Shown here: positions 21,660-33,184 of the stretch, one piece after another
How positions within the stretch are numbered: the stretch's first letter is position 1
How the letters are laid out: each line of letters opens with the position of its first letter
Source: Pachyseris speciosa
Lineage: Eukaryota > Cnidaria > Anthozoa > Scleractinia > Pachyseridae
DNA length: 64,000 nucleotides
Assembly: GCA_016490735.1 (NCBI GenBank)
Contig: JAEMWC010000374.1
Span: 414,501-478,500, forward strand
Direction of reading: 5' to 3'
Notes under the pieces: model-generated
Databases searched by the model: none
Seen by the model: the letters and a program-made list of their open reading frames with translations, nothing else
What the model was told of the DNA's origin: nothing
Made by a program: the position numbers and the translations under genes

Positions 21660-22840
21660 AAAATTTCCTGCTTTATAATGAAGCCGTGTGATCAACATTA
21701 CTCAGGAAACTTGTGGCAACGAATCATTGATTTAAAGCTTGCCAGTGACAATGACTGCCTCAAATGTATGGGCAAACTGTTCCACGGCACCGCTTCACTT
21801 TAACTGAAGCTCCTTTTGAAGTAATCAGTACGAGGAAGCGGTACTGCTAGTTTGTTTTACGTATTTCTCAGGTTATAGGACTTTTAAGGGGCTATGTCAC
21901 GAGTGTTTGGTATCAATTTAACAAGCCACAGGGGATATGTGTACTGACGAAAACTCACAATAGCACTCCAGTTCCACTCCTTGGCTTGGATGGTCAGGAT
22001 GGAAACGATTGTAATTTGAAAAAAGTGCGCCGCTGTTTCAACTTTCAGCTGTCCTGTTTGGCAAGAACCATTATTAACCGATTATATAATAAACAAATCA
22101 GTGCACGCGCTCTGGTTGGTCAATCAGATATGGTTTCGCGCGTCTTCTGAATTATTATATAAAAGCAATATACCACAAGTTTCCATGGTTCGTAGGCATT
22201 ATAAATTAAACCACTTGGGATGTTAGAAGAGCACTCGAAGAATCCGCAAATCACTCGCCTGCGGCTCGTTATTTACGAATTCTTCGAGGGTTCTTCCAAC
22301 ATCCCGCGTGGTTTATCAGCCTATAAACCATAGAAACGTGTGGTATATTGCTTAATTATGCGTGGATCTTCTTTAAAAAATTAACTTTTTATAGACTTTC
22401 TCTTCGAGATCCAAGACTAAATGTTCTTAGTAATGAATTTACCCGAATTTTGCCCCAAAGACCGACAAATAACCGTGATATATAGCCCCTTTAAGTCCAT
22501 TCGGTTGACTCTATACCTGATTGCTCTGGTTTATGCCACTGATTAAGCGAATGGAAAAGATCCTTCAGATTAGCACCGTAATTGGATGAGGTGATTATTC
22601 GAGCAGAGCCGTTTTTTAATTTTTTAAGTTTCAACGAAAGGCCTTTATTACAATTTTCCCAAACCGCGCTGCAATAATTAAAGTAAGGCTGTACAAGAGC
22701 GCGATAAATGGTAATGAGAGTTTTGCGAGGAACTAAGCTTCTGACACGGTTGATAGCGCGAATTCTGGAAGCAACGTTTTTGGAAATCGTCTGAATATGG
22801 TCACTCTAGTTCATATATATTAACACTTTACGTTTTCTCA
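21660..22840 (-). pseudogene. LINE RT C-terminal remnant interrupted by a TTAA MITE
   Basis: The minus strand at 22800-22500 encodes ISKNVASRIRAINRVRSLVP, then IYRALVQPYFNYCSAVWENC and LKNGSARIITSSNYGAN. The tail (DYFKRSFSYSEAVPWNSLPI) resumes at about 21850 and ends near 21700. This is the thumb/tail of an L2/CR1-like RT. The gap is the MITE at 21898-22490. The catalytic core is absent. Confidence 0.75.
21898..22490. mobile_element. Foldback MITE with TTAA TSD
   Basis: TTAA at 21894-21897 and 22491-22494. Ends GGGGCTATGTCACGA and CGTGATATATAGCCCCT are inverted. Inside, an extended stem pairs GCAATATACCACAAGTTTCC with its inverted counterpart near 22330-22350, covering about 200 bp. TTAA targets are typical of Kolobok and piggyBac. 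A short relative is at 40019-40145. Confidence 0.75.
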
Positions 22841-22849
22841 AACCAACAA

Positions 22850-23760
22850 CGTTCCATTTCGCTTGGTTGAAGGTTACATTCCAACTCCATGTATTGACCC
22901 AGCAGCCTCCACATTGAAATGCCTTTTTTCTTCTCTTCTACTTTTCTTTTACAGGAAGCTCAGGGTATCAAGAGAATTGTGGAGTCCATGTAAAAGTGGA
23001 ACAATAATTTGCAGGCCGTGGTAAGGCAAGGAAGTGCTTGTGTGGACGAAGTTTATGACTCCGCGCTAGAATAGCTATGCTAAGGAATTTATGGCCATTA
23101 TTTTCGTTTACCATTAATAAAAAAGCGTCTTTTATATTTAACATAAGATAATACTGCCCTTTAATGGGTACATTTAAAAAGTTCTACTGATCTGTTGGAT
23201 CTCAAATGTAACGTGACTCGCTGGTGAAATGGTATGCGCTCTTTGAAAACCAAGTGTTTATGTCTGGCGTGCGTCCGTTAATACGCCCGAAAACATATTG
23301 GGCCCAAGAAAACTATTCTGTGTGGCTTTGCAGCGAAAAATACCGCGAAGTTCAAAAGTCAAGAAATGTTTTTTTAGTCGCAGTTTTATTTTTAAAGTAA
23401 AATTTTGTAAAATATTAAGCACAAGAATATACATTAAAACTGACTGGAAAAGGCTGGTGCCAGCAGTAACAAACCTCACTGTGTTTTAACAGTCTTGCCC
23501 TGCGTTATTCGTCTGCGTTGTTAGAGAGCTTAAGCAACGACGATGGCAACGAAAACGTCACTTCAAATACAAGTTCATTTTACTGTGAAACCGTTTTGGT
23601 TACTGTATTCCTCCTCGTTCAACTCGTAGTAAGTGGGCAAACAACTTAATCTGAACAGAGAATTTAAGGGTTAAATTTTCAACTTCCGTCAACTGCCATA
23701 GGGCGCGTTTAGGGCAACTAAACTGGAAAAATATTTTGGGGATTCCATTGTCGCGAAGAC
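22850..23760. other. No gene recognised
   Basis: Only short frames. The 23510-23570 stretch (AGAGCTTAAGCAACGACG) looks like an interspersed-repeat end, but the partner end was not located. Confidence 0.4.
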
Positions 23761-23766
23761 ATATTT

Positions 23767-24194
23767 CAGGGGCACCCAACGAGGCAAATCAACCACTGAA
23801 ATACCTTATTGTTTTTGAAGTCTGTTTAAAGTGATGTTTTCGCTAGCCATAAAAATTTGATATATTCGGATTCCTTAGCTGAAATTGTAATTGCAGAATA
23901 TGTTACGGAACAAAATTTTCCTTTGAGAAAATGCTAGCTGATATTAACTTTCCACGAACTTTCTAGGGCTATTGTCTTTCCGAAAATACTAGCTGACGTT
24001 TTTAAATGTCAAAAACAGCAAATGCTACCTTTCCGAAAACCTCAGGGGCTATGATCTCCCCATTGTGAATCTCTTAGGCCACGTTTCAGTCACAAATTAA
24101 ATGCGAGAGCACTCTTTAATCGATGCCGAAAGCCTAAGGCGAACTACCCTCCACCGAGCAGATATCTACCAAAACATGTCGTTGGGTGCCCCTG
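23767..24194. mobile_element. MITE, second copy of the 6-bp-TSD family
   Basis: CAGGGGCACCCAACGA at the left and TCGTTGGGTGCCCCTG at the right are perfect inverted repeats. They are flanked by ATATTT on both sides (23761-23766 and 24195-24200). The interior is colinear with 4067-4503, sharing for example TTGAAGTCTGTTTAAAG and TTTCCACGAACTTTCTA. Confidence 0.9.
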
Positions 24195-24458
24195 ATATTT
24201 GAGGTTTCTTTAGTGTTGCTAAAATATATTATAGCGAGGTTTGGAGATCAAGTCGAAGGCGTGGTCCTAATCTCTTAATACCCGATATCCCTTGTCAACC
24301 AGCTTTTTTACAAAGAAGTTCAACTCTGTCCTGTTTACTTAATGAAGTTGTCGCGTGCTTCAATCACCAATTTACACTGAATACACAATACTTGCGTTGC
24401 TAACGAGCGAATCACCAAGTACGGCACTCCATTTAATTGCTGTTTTTGATTTTATGAC

Positions 24459-25772
24459 ATGGCTTCGAGCTCGTACAGGATTCGTAGACTAACAACAAAC
24501 CGACAGAAAATGTCCGCCGAAAACGATAGCTTTTTCAGCGTAAACCGTGGTACGGTAACGCCGAGGAAACGTGACGCTTCACAGTTTGAGGATTACAGAC
24601 AAAGAGCGCTGATTCAAAGAATGAAGGACGCCTTTCGCACGATCTCGTTTCGCTCGGAAGGAATATCTCGTGCGAGAAAGCGATTCTCAAAGATCGAGGG
24701 AATGTAAAGGTCAAACTCCGAAACCGAACGGTTATCGTACGATGAACAAGAAAGGTGAAGAACTGGTTCAAAATCTTGTCCCAGAGTGCTACGAACATAT
24801 TCAGAATTTCCATCACTATCGAAGCGATATGGCAAGGCTGAACTCTGGCTTCAAGGTCGTTTACCTCTCAGGAAATGAAAGGAAAGGAAACAGTGAGAAG
24901 GAGCTTCGACGAGTGTACGGACGAAAGTCAAGAAGTCCAACCTCGAGCGCTTCTTTGAAAGGACATTTTCAAATGCTACCCGGCAGCAAAATTAGATCAA
25001 CAAGAATGGCAAGTATGGTTTTTAAGAAGGCCGTTACAGCGTCAGAAATATGCAGACACAAGGACACTGGGAACGCTGTCGGAAACAGCAAAGTAAAAGT
25101 TCATTACTCCAGGGAAAGAGTACCTGGAAAAGATCCACAGAGAACTGTTGCAAATCCCACTGAAACAAGTCTTAATATTCAGGATAAACAGGGATTAAGA
25201 AGTCAGCCGGATCAGAATGAATTAAATGTAAACAATGCTAACGAACTGCCTCATTTTAAACTGGAAAAAGAACCCGCAAACCCTGTGGAAAGCCATCCGA
25301 GTTCTCCCAGCCTTGCAAGTGATATATCCGGTCTAAAACCTCCCATGACCACCCCGGACGACATTTCTCGGGATCGTCTATTCGAACGCTTGTTTTTGAA
25401 GGAGAAGAAGATCTTGATAGTCGTGAAGCAGACCGCATATCATCGATACAAAATACTCCACATGGAGATTCAAATCACACTCATTACCTAGCACCGTTCC
25501 ATTTGAGGTTTCCACATCTGAAAGTGAGACCCAACTCCAGCTATTGTCCTGCTCGTAAGAGAAGGAATGGAGAAGCGACAATCCCGTCATGGCAGCAATA
25601 CAGGATTCTGTGCGATGCTTTCCGACCTGACATCTCACTTGAGCGTGTACTGTACCAGAAAAACTACCTCAATGGATATAAGAGGCCAAAGTTTGCAACC
25701 AGGACAGAACTGGAATATTACATCAATGCTGTGTGCGAAGCTGATAGCAATTCTGCACTTTATTTGTCATGA
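24459..25772 (+). pseudogene. Unidentified gene with two compensating frame changes
   Basis: An ATG at 24459 opens MASSSYRIRRLTTNRQKMSA and runs 82 codons. The coding sense then shifts by one base near 24700 and continues for about 225 codons (NKKGEELVQNLVPECYEHIQ, NFHHYRSDMARLNSGFKVVY, a basic Ser-rich middle, and an Asp/Pro-rich stretch ending TTPDDISRDR). Near 25375 it returns to the first frame and runs to a stop at 25772 (SWQQYRILCDAFRPDISLER). The combined length would be about 435 codons with no obvious intron. No domain was recognised. The protein would be basic and probably largely disordered, with a folded C-terminus. It could be a real gene with sequencing indels or a young pseudogene. 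Confidence 0.45.
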
Positions 25773-25869
25773 CTTCCCCAGACTTTATTTTAACAGGTTT
25801 TCCCCTCCGTCGGTGATTTTGCTATGTTGTGCTCAAACTGCTCAAGATAGCTGTTTTACTACTTACACC

Positions 25870-26085
25870 TAAAGGATGAAGCTGCTTTTTGAGCAAAGCT
25901 TTTAATTCAAACTTTTAAATCAAAGCTTAAGACCTATTTTTTTAAATGTTGCTTTCAAAAATTAATTTTAATCTAAATTTTATTTTTTAATTTAGTTTTT
26001 TACCATTGTGTGAATATTGTGTAAAGCGCATAGAGCTGCTGTATATGCGCTATATAAAAAATATTTATTATTATTATTAGAGAGA
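25870..26085 (+). mobile_element. LINE 3' UTR/tail fragment
   Basis: Traces of a retroelement C-terminus (TCAAAGCTTAAGACC) are followed by a 3' tail AAGCGCATAGAGCTGCTGTA, then GCGCTATATAAA, ending in (TTA)n. The same tail logic is seen at 56818-56885. Confidence 0.6.
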
Positions 26086-28265
26086 GGAAAGAAAGAGAAA
26101 AAAGATCGCATTCAGTTGTGAGTTGTTGTTTTATTTTTTTGACACATATGAAAAACCAAAGAAAATTGGTAACCAACAAAAGTAATTGATAACACAACCG
26201 TGGCCATCCAGTCCGACCTGTACATATATGTTATTTCACTATTTCAAATCACTCTACGTATCTGTGATCTTGCCTCTTGCTCCAAAAAAAGAAATGCTTT
26301 TAGCTTACGTCGTGGTTTTCTTAACTCTTAACCTGCTAAAATTCTTCAAAGGCGCGCAAAGTTTGTTCCAAATGCATTGTTGGACATGACGTCACTGTGC
26401 AGCCAAAGCACTCAAAAGGACGTTTTGCTGAGAATTACCGATAGTTTATCAGCCCAGAATGGTTTTGTCTTTCGCGACATGTACTTGCAGTGCCCAGTTT
26501 TTCGACGTGCGGCATAATAATTTACATGTCCAGAACCAGTCCGCTGTGATTGGTCTACAGAGTTAGCTTTGGGAATAACCGAGTCTTTTGAGAGATTTCG
26601 GCTACTGTGAATCTAACGGTTGGATGTCCCAAGGTGAGATGCAGTTGACAATAGCGTTCTAATCTGAAAGGCGGACCGCACTCGTTAAAAGGAATTTACT
26701 CAACAAATTCGTGTGCAGCTAAATTTTTATTAGACTCGATGGATGTCTGATGGTCTAAACGTTATCTGACTTCTCTTATCCATCAGAACACGCGGTTTTA
26801 CAAGGGATATTTAAATCGACCTGCGATCAGACGAAATGTTCCTCGCCCTCGTTTTTCGTGTTTACGTGCTTTTTCGCGCGAACCTCGTGAAGAGGAATAA
26901 AGAGCATGAGAAATGGACCTGATCGCAGGCTTATAGCAAGCGCGATGTCCAAGTCTTTCGCTTGGTGTTTCTATTTGGTAGACCAGGTGACGGTAGACGA
27001 TGTCTTATGCACGAAACGCCTGCTTTTCCAAATTTGCTGCGGCGGTTTGTTCAACGGTATTAACGCTTGTCCGACGATGCATCGCATCATTTTAAGCATA
27101 ATCTAGACATTTTGTTCGACTTTGATGACCAGAAGCACAGCCAAAGTTCACTAAATAGGCCCTATGGTCTAAACTATTCTTACGAAGAACACGAGGTTTT
27201 AAAAGCAAACAAGTATCGATTAACTGATTACTCTTTACAGCGTCGATTATCAGAACCGCACATCGTTCACAGATCGTGCCTTTGATAATTTCCTCTGGCC
27301 GAAACGTATGCTGAAACGGTATTTTGAGATCGTTTGCGATCATATGTAAAGAGCCCACTTCGCTGAATTTCGTGAGCTGAAGACATTTGTTGTTGTTGTT
27401 TGATGTGAAAACTGTAGTTAGAGGGTTCTTAGGTCCATTGGTAAATGCTAATCGATGCGAGAACAATTACCCGTAAGAGATATGCAAGCTCCTTTGGTTT
27501 TGGAGGTGGTCAGGAGTGTAAAGCTCTCTAAGAGCTCTTTTGGGAATGCGAAAGAAGTCAATTTCGAGCGGCGTTTGGTGGTGACTGGAAAGTCTTTAAA
27601 ACTTATCGTTTTGATACTACTCCCGCGCATCGTATTAAATCGAAACTTCGCCTTTCCTTAGCTTAGATCTTGGGATAACTTTCCCCGGTTAAATTTAAGT
27701 TAGAGAGGCTTTCCTTCGAAAGGATTAGTATCCTGAATAATATTGAGTTGCTTTTCGCATCCAAAAAAAGGGATAACATACGCGAATTTTAGAGGCCTCT
27801 GTGATACAAGTTTCCATGTCTGAGGAAGGCAAAAACGGTCTTAAATGATTCTTTAACACCTTCTCAAAAAGCCAGCGTAAGCCTAACCTCAAAATGCGTA
27901 GGTGTTTTGAGAATGGAGTAAAACGTACGCCTTGTTTGACCATTTTCTTTGTAAATTGGCGCTTTTGTCTGACAAAGTTTCAAATTTAGCGCTCTGGATT
28001 ATAGAAAGGTCCCGGATGTGCCGCGGCATTCTGGGCGATGGCTTATCCTATTCATTTACTCCTAAATAAATCGCCTCAGTAAATGATAGACGTTAACACC
28101 CCTTTTAGCATATAACCTTTCTTTTAATCTCTGAACTTGTTTATATAGATTAACTTTTAGTTCCGAACTTAAATGGGGCGCTATATTCTTTAAATACTGC
28201 TTTCAAATTTTGGTTTGAATATTTAGTCTTCGGATTTGAATTCAACTGCTCGTTTGTGTGATTGC
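26086..28265. other. No gene recognised
   Basis: Several frames of 60-125 codons exist on both strands. The longest is minus, 27092-27466. None shows a recognisable domain, splice support or strong codon bias. Confidence 0.5.
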
Positions 28266-28270
28266 ATTAA

Positions 28271-28657
28271 AGGGAACCTCCACTCTTACAACAAATTCAC
28301 GCTAAATTGTTGGAAATAATCACTAGCTTCCAAAGTTTGTTTTGAAACGTGGATATAACATTTAAGTGTACAAAAAAAATCGATATCATTATCGCCTACT
28401 TTCGCTTTCAAATTTCCCGGGCGCGGCCATTTTGGATTTGATGACGTGTAATTGTTGCAGCTATTGTCAGTAAGCAAATGAGGCAGGAAATCCACGTCAT
28501 CAAATCCAAAATGGCCGCGTCCGGGAAATTTAAAAGCGAAAATAGGCGATGATGATATACATTTTTTAGTACACTTAAATGTTATATCCTCGTTTTGAAA
28601 TCTAGTAATTACTTCCTACAATTTAGTGTCAATTTGTTGTAAGAGTGGAGGTTCCCT
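28271..28657. mobile_element. Foldback MITE, near-complete palindrome, TTAA target
   Basis: Ends AGGGAACCTCCACTCTTAC and GTAAGAGTGGAGGTTCCCT are perfect inverted repeats. The arms extend almost to the centre (AAATGGCCGCG paired with CGCGGCCATTT). Flanks are TTAA (28267-28270) and TTGA (28658-28661), a TTAA TSD with one change. A decayed relative is at 36552-36955. Confidence 0.85.
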
Positions 28658-28664
28658 TTGATGA

Positions 28665-29655
28665 ACATTACTGGGTGGTTTTCGACGTGGTGCTCTTTCA
28701 TAATAAACTTTTTCTTCTTACATAAGCCGTATATAGTATAGAAATATACCCCCCCCCCTCACTTTATCTTTGCATATGCTTAAACTCGATCCGCACTCTT
28801 TCTTAACGTTATCAATACTAAAAGTGATTCTCTGCGCCACGTCACGTGATGTCCCTGATGTGCAATATGGATCCCCTAAGACCATGCGTGCGTTTCTCGA
28901 AACTTCAAAAACATTTCGGCTCGAGAAGTATTTTTTAGGTCGGTTTTCTGTTGATTGGTAGTAGCTCTGTGGACAAACTAGCGAAAGGTATTTCTCAATT
29001 ATATCGCATGTTTTCTAAAAAGATTATAAAAAAGTATTAGAAATGGAATTTCTGGTAACAATCCTAGTTTTTCAATGAAGCAGCTGTATAAAGAAAATGA
29101 CAAAAGAGAGGTAATGTGGCTCTGTTTGCCTCTCAGAAAGGCAGAGCCTTTCATTAAAAGAGGACATCTATACTGACAGTTTCTGTGTGGAGACAATTAA
29201 CAAATTGAAATCGAAATGGTCATACGAAAGGAAGTACACAGATGGCGACAGTCAGTTACGGGCAGTTTAATATATCCTAAACCTCTTTCTAGGACATGCG
29301 TCAATATAATGAAAAGAAAACTCACAAATGGAATTTATTCGAATTTTAGATGTCTCCCAGGCTCGACTGCTGTTGGGACAACAGGGCTTGTAAGTTTTCT
29401 CGTGTCATGCACTGAATAATACATCTTTCGTCATGAAGCATTTTGACGCTTAAAATGAGTTGACGTTTTTTATCGATGTCACTTCTAACGTACCGAGGCT
29501 TTTTTTTTTCGGCAATCAATCGTCTTGAGGTAAATATTATTTGTATAAGCGCGGTCAGGTCCTCTTACAGTTCGCAAACACAGGCAGATGACGATATTAA
29601 AAAAAAAGGGTTTTCAATTCAAAAGTCTTCCTAATTCACGAGGAGAAATCATCAA
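28665..29655. other. Upstream region of GPCR copy 1; no gene recognised
   Basis: AT-rich DNA. A plausible acceptor (CCTCTTACAG, about 29572) lies 90 bp before the receptor ATG and could end a 5' UTR intron. This is not supported by anything else. Confidence 0.3.
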
Positions 29656-29660
29656 CTCAG

Positions 29661-30841
29661 ATGGCTAGCAACATATCCTTTAACAGTACTAGAGACTTAT
29701 ACTGCTTCCATTTACCAGAGCCTTTCTTTCAATACGCACATCTCCGCTACCTTAGCAATCTAATCAACGGGATCGTAAACGCCATCTTCGCTCCCTTCTC
29801 CGCCGTTGCTAATTTCTTGGTGTTTTCCGCTATACTGCTCAACCCGTCTCTTCGCTCTCCCTCGTGTTTGCTGATAGCTTGCCTCGCGTTGTCTGACCTT
29901 CTTGTCGGTGCGATCGTTCAACCAACATTCGTCGCTTATCGCTTCAGTGAAATCCGCTACGGCTTCGTTCACTGCACCATCAGGCTTGTCTATGCGATAG
30001 GTTTCTACATCTGTTTTGGAGTCTCTTTTATGACGTTAAGCGCAATCAGCTTTGAACGCTACCTCGCACTCCGACTACACCTTCGTTACAAAGGCCTGAT
30101 CACAGCGAAAAGAGTTTTACTAGCAGGGATCGTCATCTGGGTACTCAGCATCTGGCTGACTCTTCTACAGTGGGCAAGTATTAATAAAATTGCCCGCGGT
30201 CTACACCTCCGTTTCTGGTTTGCTTCGCTGTTTTTCGCCGGAGTTTCACAGTTACAGATTCATCAAATTGTTCGTGGTCATTTCCGTCGAATATAACAAC
30301 AAGAACGTCTGGTTATTACAACTTTCGGATACAAGTCAAGCTAGCAGTGAGCGTAGCTTATATTGTAGGGGTTTATTTTCTGTTTAATCTTCCTGTCCTA
30401 GTTGTTACGACTGTTCACCAGATAGTCACTGGACATATAGATTGCTACGATTACTACAGTTGGAGTGAAACTGTGGCCTCTTTGAGCTCGTTCGTAAATA
30501 CCTTAATTTGCTTCTGGAGGAGCGAGGAGATTAGAAAAGCTATTTGGAAATTACTAAGGCAGAGTTTTTGTAAGAAATGGACTCCAGCAGACTTGGAGGA
30601 TAACTCGAGAGCATGGATGTCTCATGGGTGTGACTCCTTTTGTGGAACACGGATATTCTTTCACTGGGTGTACCTGAGTCACTCACTGGACACTGATGCA
30701 TCTTACATGGTGAATCTTTCATTACACTCCTTGTTATTATCATTATCACTACCTCTAAAACTATCACTATCACTACCACTATCACTATTACTGTCACTAC
30801 CACTATCACTATCACTAATATATATATTTAGCCAAGCCTAA
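29661..30841 (+). pseudogene. Class A GPCR, copy 1, one frameshift
   Basis: A seven-helix receptor that would sit in the plasma membrane and act through G proteins. The ATG at 29661 gives an N-terminus with two glycosylation sequons (NIS, NST) and the shared CFHLPEP motif. TM1 is around Asn51 (AVANFLV), TM2 has LALSD with Asp79, Cys105 starts TM3, and FERY (131-134) replaces DRY. TM4 and TM5 follow to residue 201, where the frame stops. TM6-TM7 continue in another frame from about 30300: VYFLFNLPVLVVTTVHQ, then a TM7 with SFVNTLICFW, where NPxxY has become NTLIC. A single indel near 30290 would join the halves. The C-terminus runs into a microsatellite. It is the most diverged member of the cluster. 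Confidence 0.85.
30722..30822. repeat. (CACTAT)n microsatellite at the receptor 3' end
   Basis: Hexamer and trimer mixture (ACTATCACTACCACTATCAC). It ends at an AT-rich block then GCCAAGCCTAAAAGCGGAGC. The same array with related flanks occurs at 34895-35150. Confidence 0.9.
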
Positions 30842-30849
30842 AAGCGGAG

Positions 30850-32200
30850 CTCCAAAAGCATTCTTTTTCTACTGGCATTTACATATAGTCTGCTTGTCAT
30901 ATCACCCATCTGACCTCACTCAAGCTACAGACCCAATGCTGTAGAAAATAGTATGGAAAGGTGATCTGAGCCAGTGGCACAGTGGATTTGGACCCCAGGT
31001 GGAATTGCACCCTCCAGTCCAGATCTGCTTGTGGATCAGATTTGGACCCCCTAGTCCAGAACTGCTAGCAGATGTGAATCCCCTTTTACGAATTTGGACC
31101 CCCACCCCTCCTAAAAACAAGCGTTCTATTGAGTAAGGTAATAAAAATTCCTTTACAAACTGAGTTTGGAGATGTTAAAAAGGCAAAATAAAAATATTGA
31201 GGTAGGTTTTTTTTAAACAACTTTAATACCTTGTGTAAAAAAGAACCTGCAAAGCTAGTTTTCATCTATAAATTTTTAAAACAAAACATTTCTTAACATC
31301 TTAGAGCAATACCTAAGGACAGGTCTGTTTCCCCGTTCAACTGTAGGCAACTTAGTTACATACTTAGCTACTTAGGTATGGTTTAGAGCCACTAGAAATT
31401 GGTGGAGAAGCCTGGTGATTGCTCCTTGGAATCAGTATCACATCAGATATATAGTGATTCAGATCATCACTTCATAATGAATGCAATTTCAATTATCCAC
31501 AGCCTCCCATGAGACAGTCAGAAATCGGAAATTGTGTATCCTCTGGATATATGTATGCCTCACAAAAATTATGAAAGAAAGATACATGGAAATCAATAAA
31601 AATATTTAGATGCCATGAATTAAGACCAAGATATTTATTTTGATCAATTACTTCTTGACCTTACTATCACAAAAAAAACTGCTTGCTAACATTAAGCTCA
31701 TCACTCAATGCACCTACAGTGTTTTCAAAAAGAAATCCAGCTGCTCTTCTGGCCAGTTAAGTGCAAGACCAAACAACTTGATAATAATATATTGGGCATT
31801 TGGTTGATACCACTATCAAGGTGATTCATCAAAGCAAAAGTGCTGGAAATCCGTTAGCCATCTTAACTTGATCTTAACATACTTCATCAAACATCAGAGA
31901 TTCCATTAAACATTAATGCCAAATGTCATCCAAACATCCCACAAGATTGGTGTGACCAGCTACTAATAAAATTAATTGAAAGACTGTATGCAGGAGGAGG
32001 AAGTCCAAAGGATGTGTACATTGATGAGAAAGAGCTTACTTTAAGTTTAATTTTAAGTTTTAAGTTTAATAATACTTTGTCATGTGAATACAACTAAGTT
32101 GATACAAAACAAAAAAGTGCATGACTGGAGAATAATTGGGAGAAACTAAATTCCCATACAAAGAATATTATCTAATATTACACATTCTAAAAACTAAGAG
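30850..32200. other. No gene recognised
   Basis: AT-rich DNA. A short internal repeat of GGACCCC and CCAGTCCAGA(T/A)CTGCT motifs sits at 30990-31105. No credible coding region. Confidence 0.5.
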
Positions 32201-32214
32201 GTGAAATTTAAATG

Positions 32215-32385
32215 TGGCCCAAAGCTAACCTAATCAAATTAAATCAAATACTTGTCTCTTACAAGTCACCCCTGATTTGAGATTGAGACTAAAAATCATG
32301 AAGTAATCCAAAGCAAACCTAATTAAATTACATACTTGTCACTCACAAGCTACATCTGATTTAAAATTGACACTAATAATGTAAT
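32215..32385. repeat. Two-copy tandem repeat, about 80-bp unit
   Basis: The unit AAAGC(T/A)AACCTAATCAAATT, then a CTTGTC block, ACAAG and TGATTT, occurs at 32219 and again at 32300, about 80% similar by eye. Confidence 0.7.
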
Positions 32386-32784
32386 AGATAGGACTTAAAA
32401 CTGCTTAAAGAACGTGCATACATGATGTTCGATGGAACACCATTCCAGTCTGTTATGTAGCGATTAAAAAAAGAAAAGCTGAAGGCCATATATATATTTA
32501 GCCATGCCAAGCCTAGAATCGGAGCTGCACACTCTCACCGAGCAACTTCGCAAGAGTTTATTTGGGCCAGTTTAATTTGTGTCCAAAACAATTGAGCAGC
32601 AGCAGGGAAAACGAAGAGTTTTCGATAGTAAACGTTTGCAAAAAAGAAAAAAAAAAGACGGACATTCTTGAGTCTAACTACTTTGAGATGAAAGCGTAAA
32701 GGGATTCAAAGCGGATAAAAAAAAAAACAAAACAAAACAAAAACACTGCAAGCGAACAAAGTACGATGCCGGCGAATGTTTGCT

Positions 32785-33180
32785 CGAAGAAGGAGAAGGT
32801 GGAGAAATTAAACAAGACTAGCTAGTAATTAAAATAGCTTGTAATGATAAAGCTAGGAAAATCGGTATTTATTTTGACATAAATGCCCCTAGAAAAAAAA
32901 TAAAGGGTACAAACTCTTCGTTTACAGCAGTCAACAGGAATTGACCGCGGTTCAGAAACAATATAACAACAAACATAAGACTTATTACAAGAAAACAAAG
33001 CACAATATGAATAATATTTCTTCGAAGATTCTTGGAGAAGGTGCAGAAATTGGACAGGTAACAAAACTATTTTGTATTAAGCTAGAAAATTACCTTAGCA
33101 GATTTGACATAAATGTCCGTAGAAAAGACAAAAAAGAGGTCCGTACCTGATCGTTTAGAGCAGTCAACAGGAATCACTGA
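32785..33180. repeat. Diverged two-copy tandem duplication, about 230-240 bp unit
   Basis: GGAGAAGGTG, TTGACATAAATG and AGCAGTCAACAGGAAT occur in the same order in two copies (32792, 32874, 32927 and 33034, 33104, 33160). Small ORFs inside are not considered genes. Confidence 0.65.
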
Positions 33181-33184
33181 GACA

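Noticed and set aside
27092..27466. 124-codon minus-strand ORF
   Set aside because: No recognised domain, neighbours or splice sites; composition not clearly coding.
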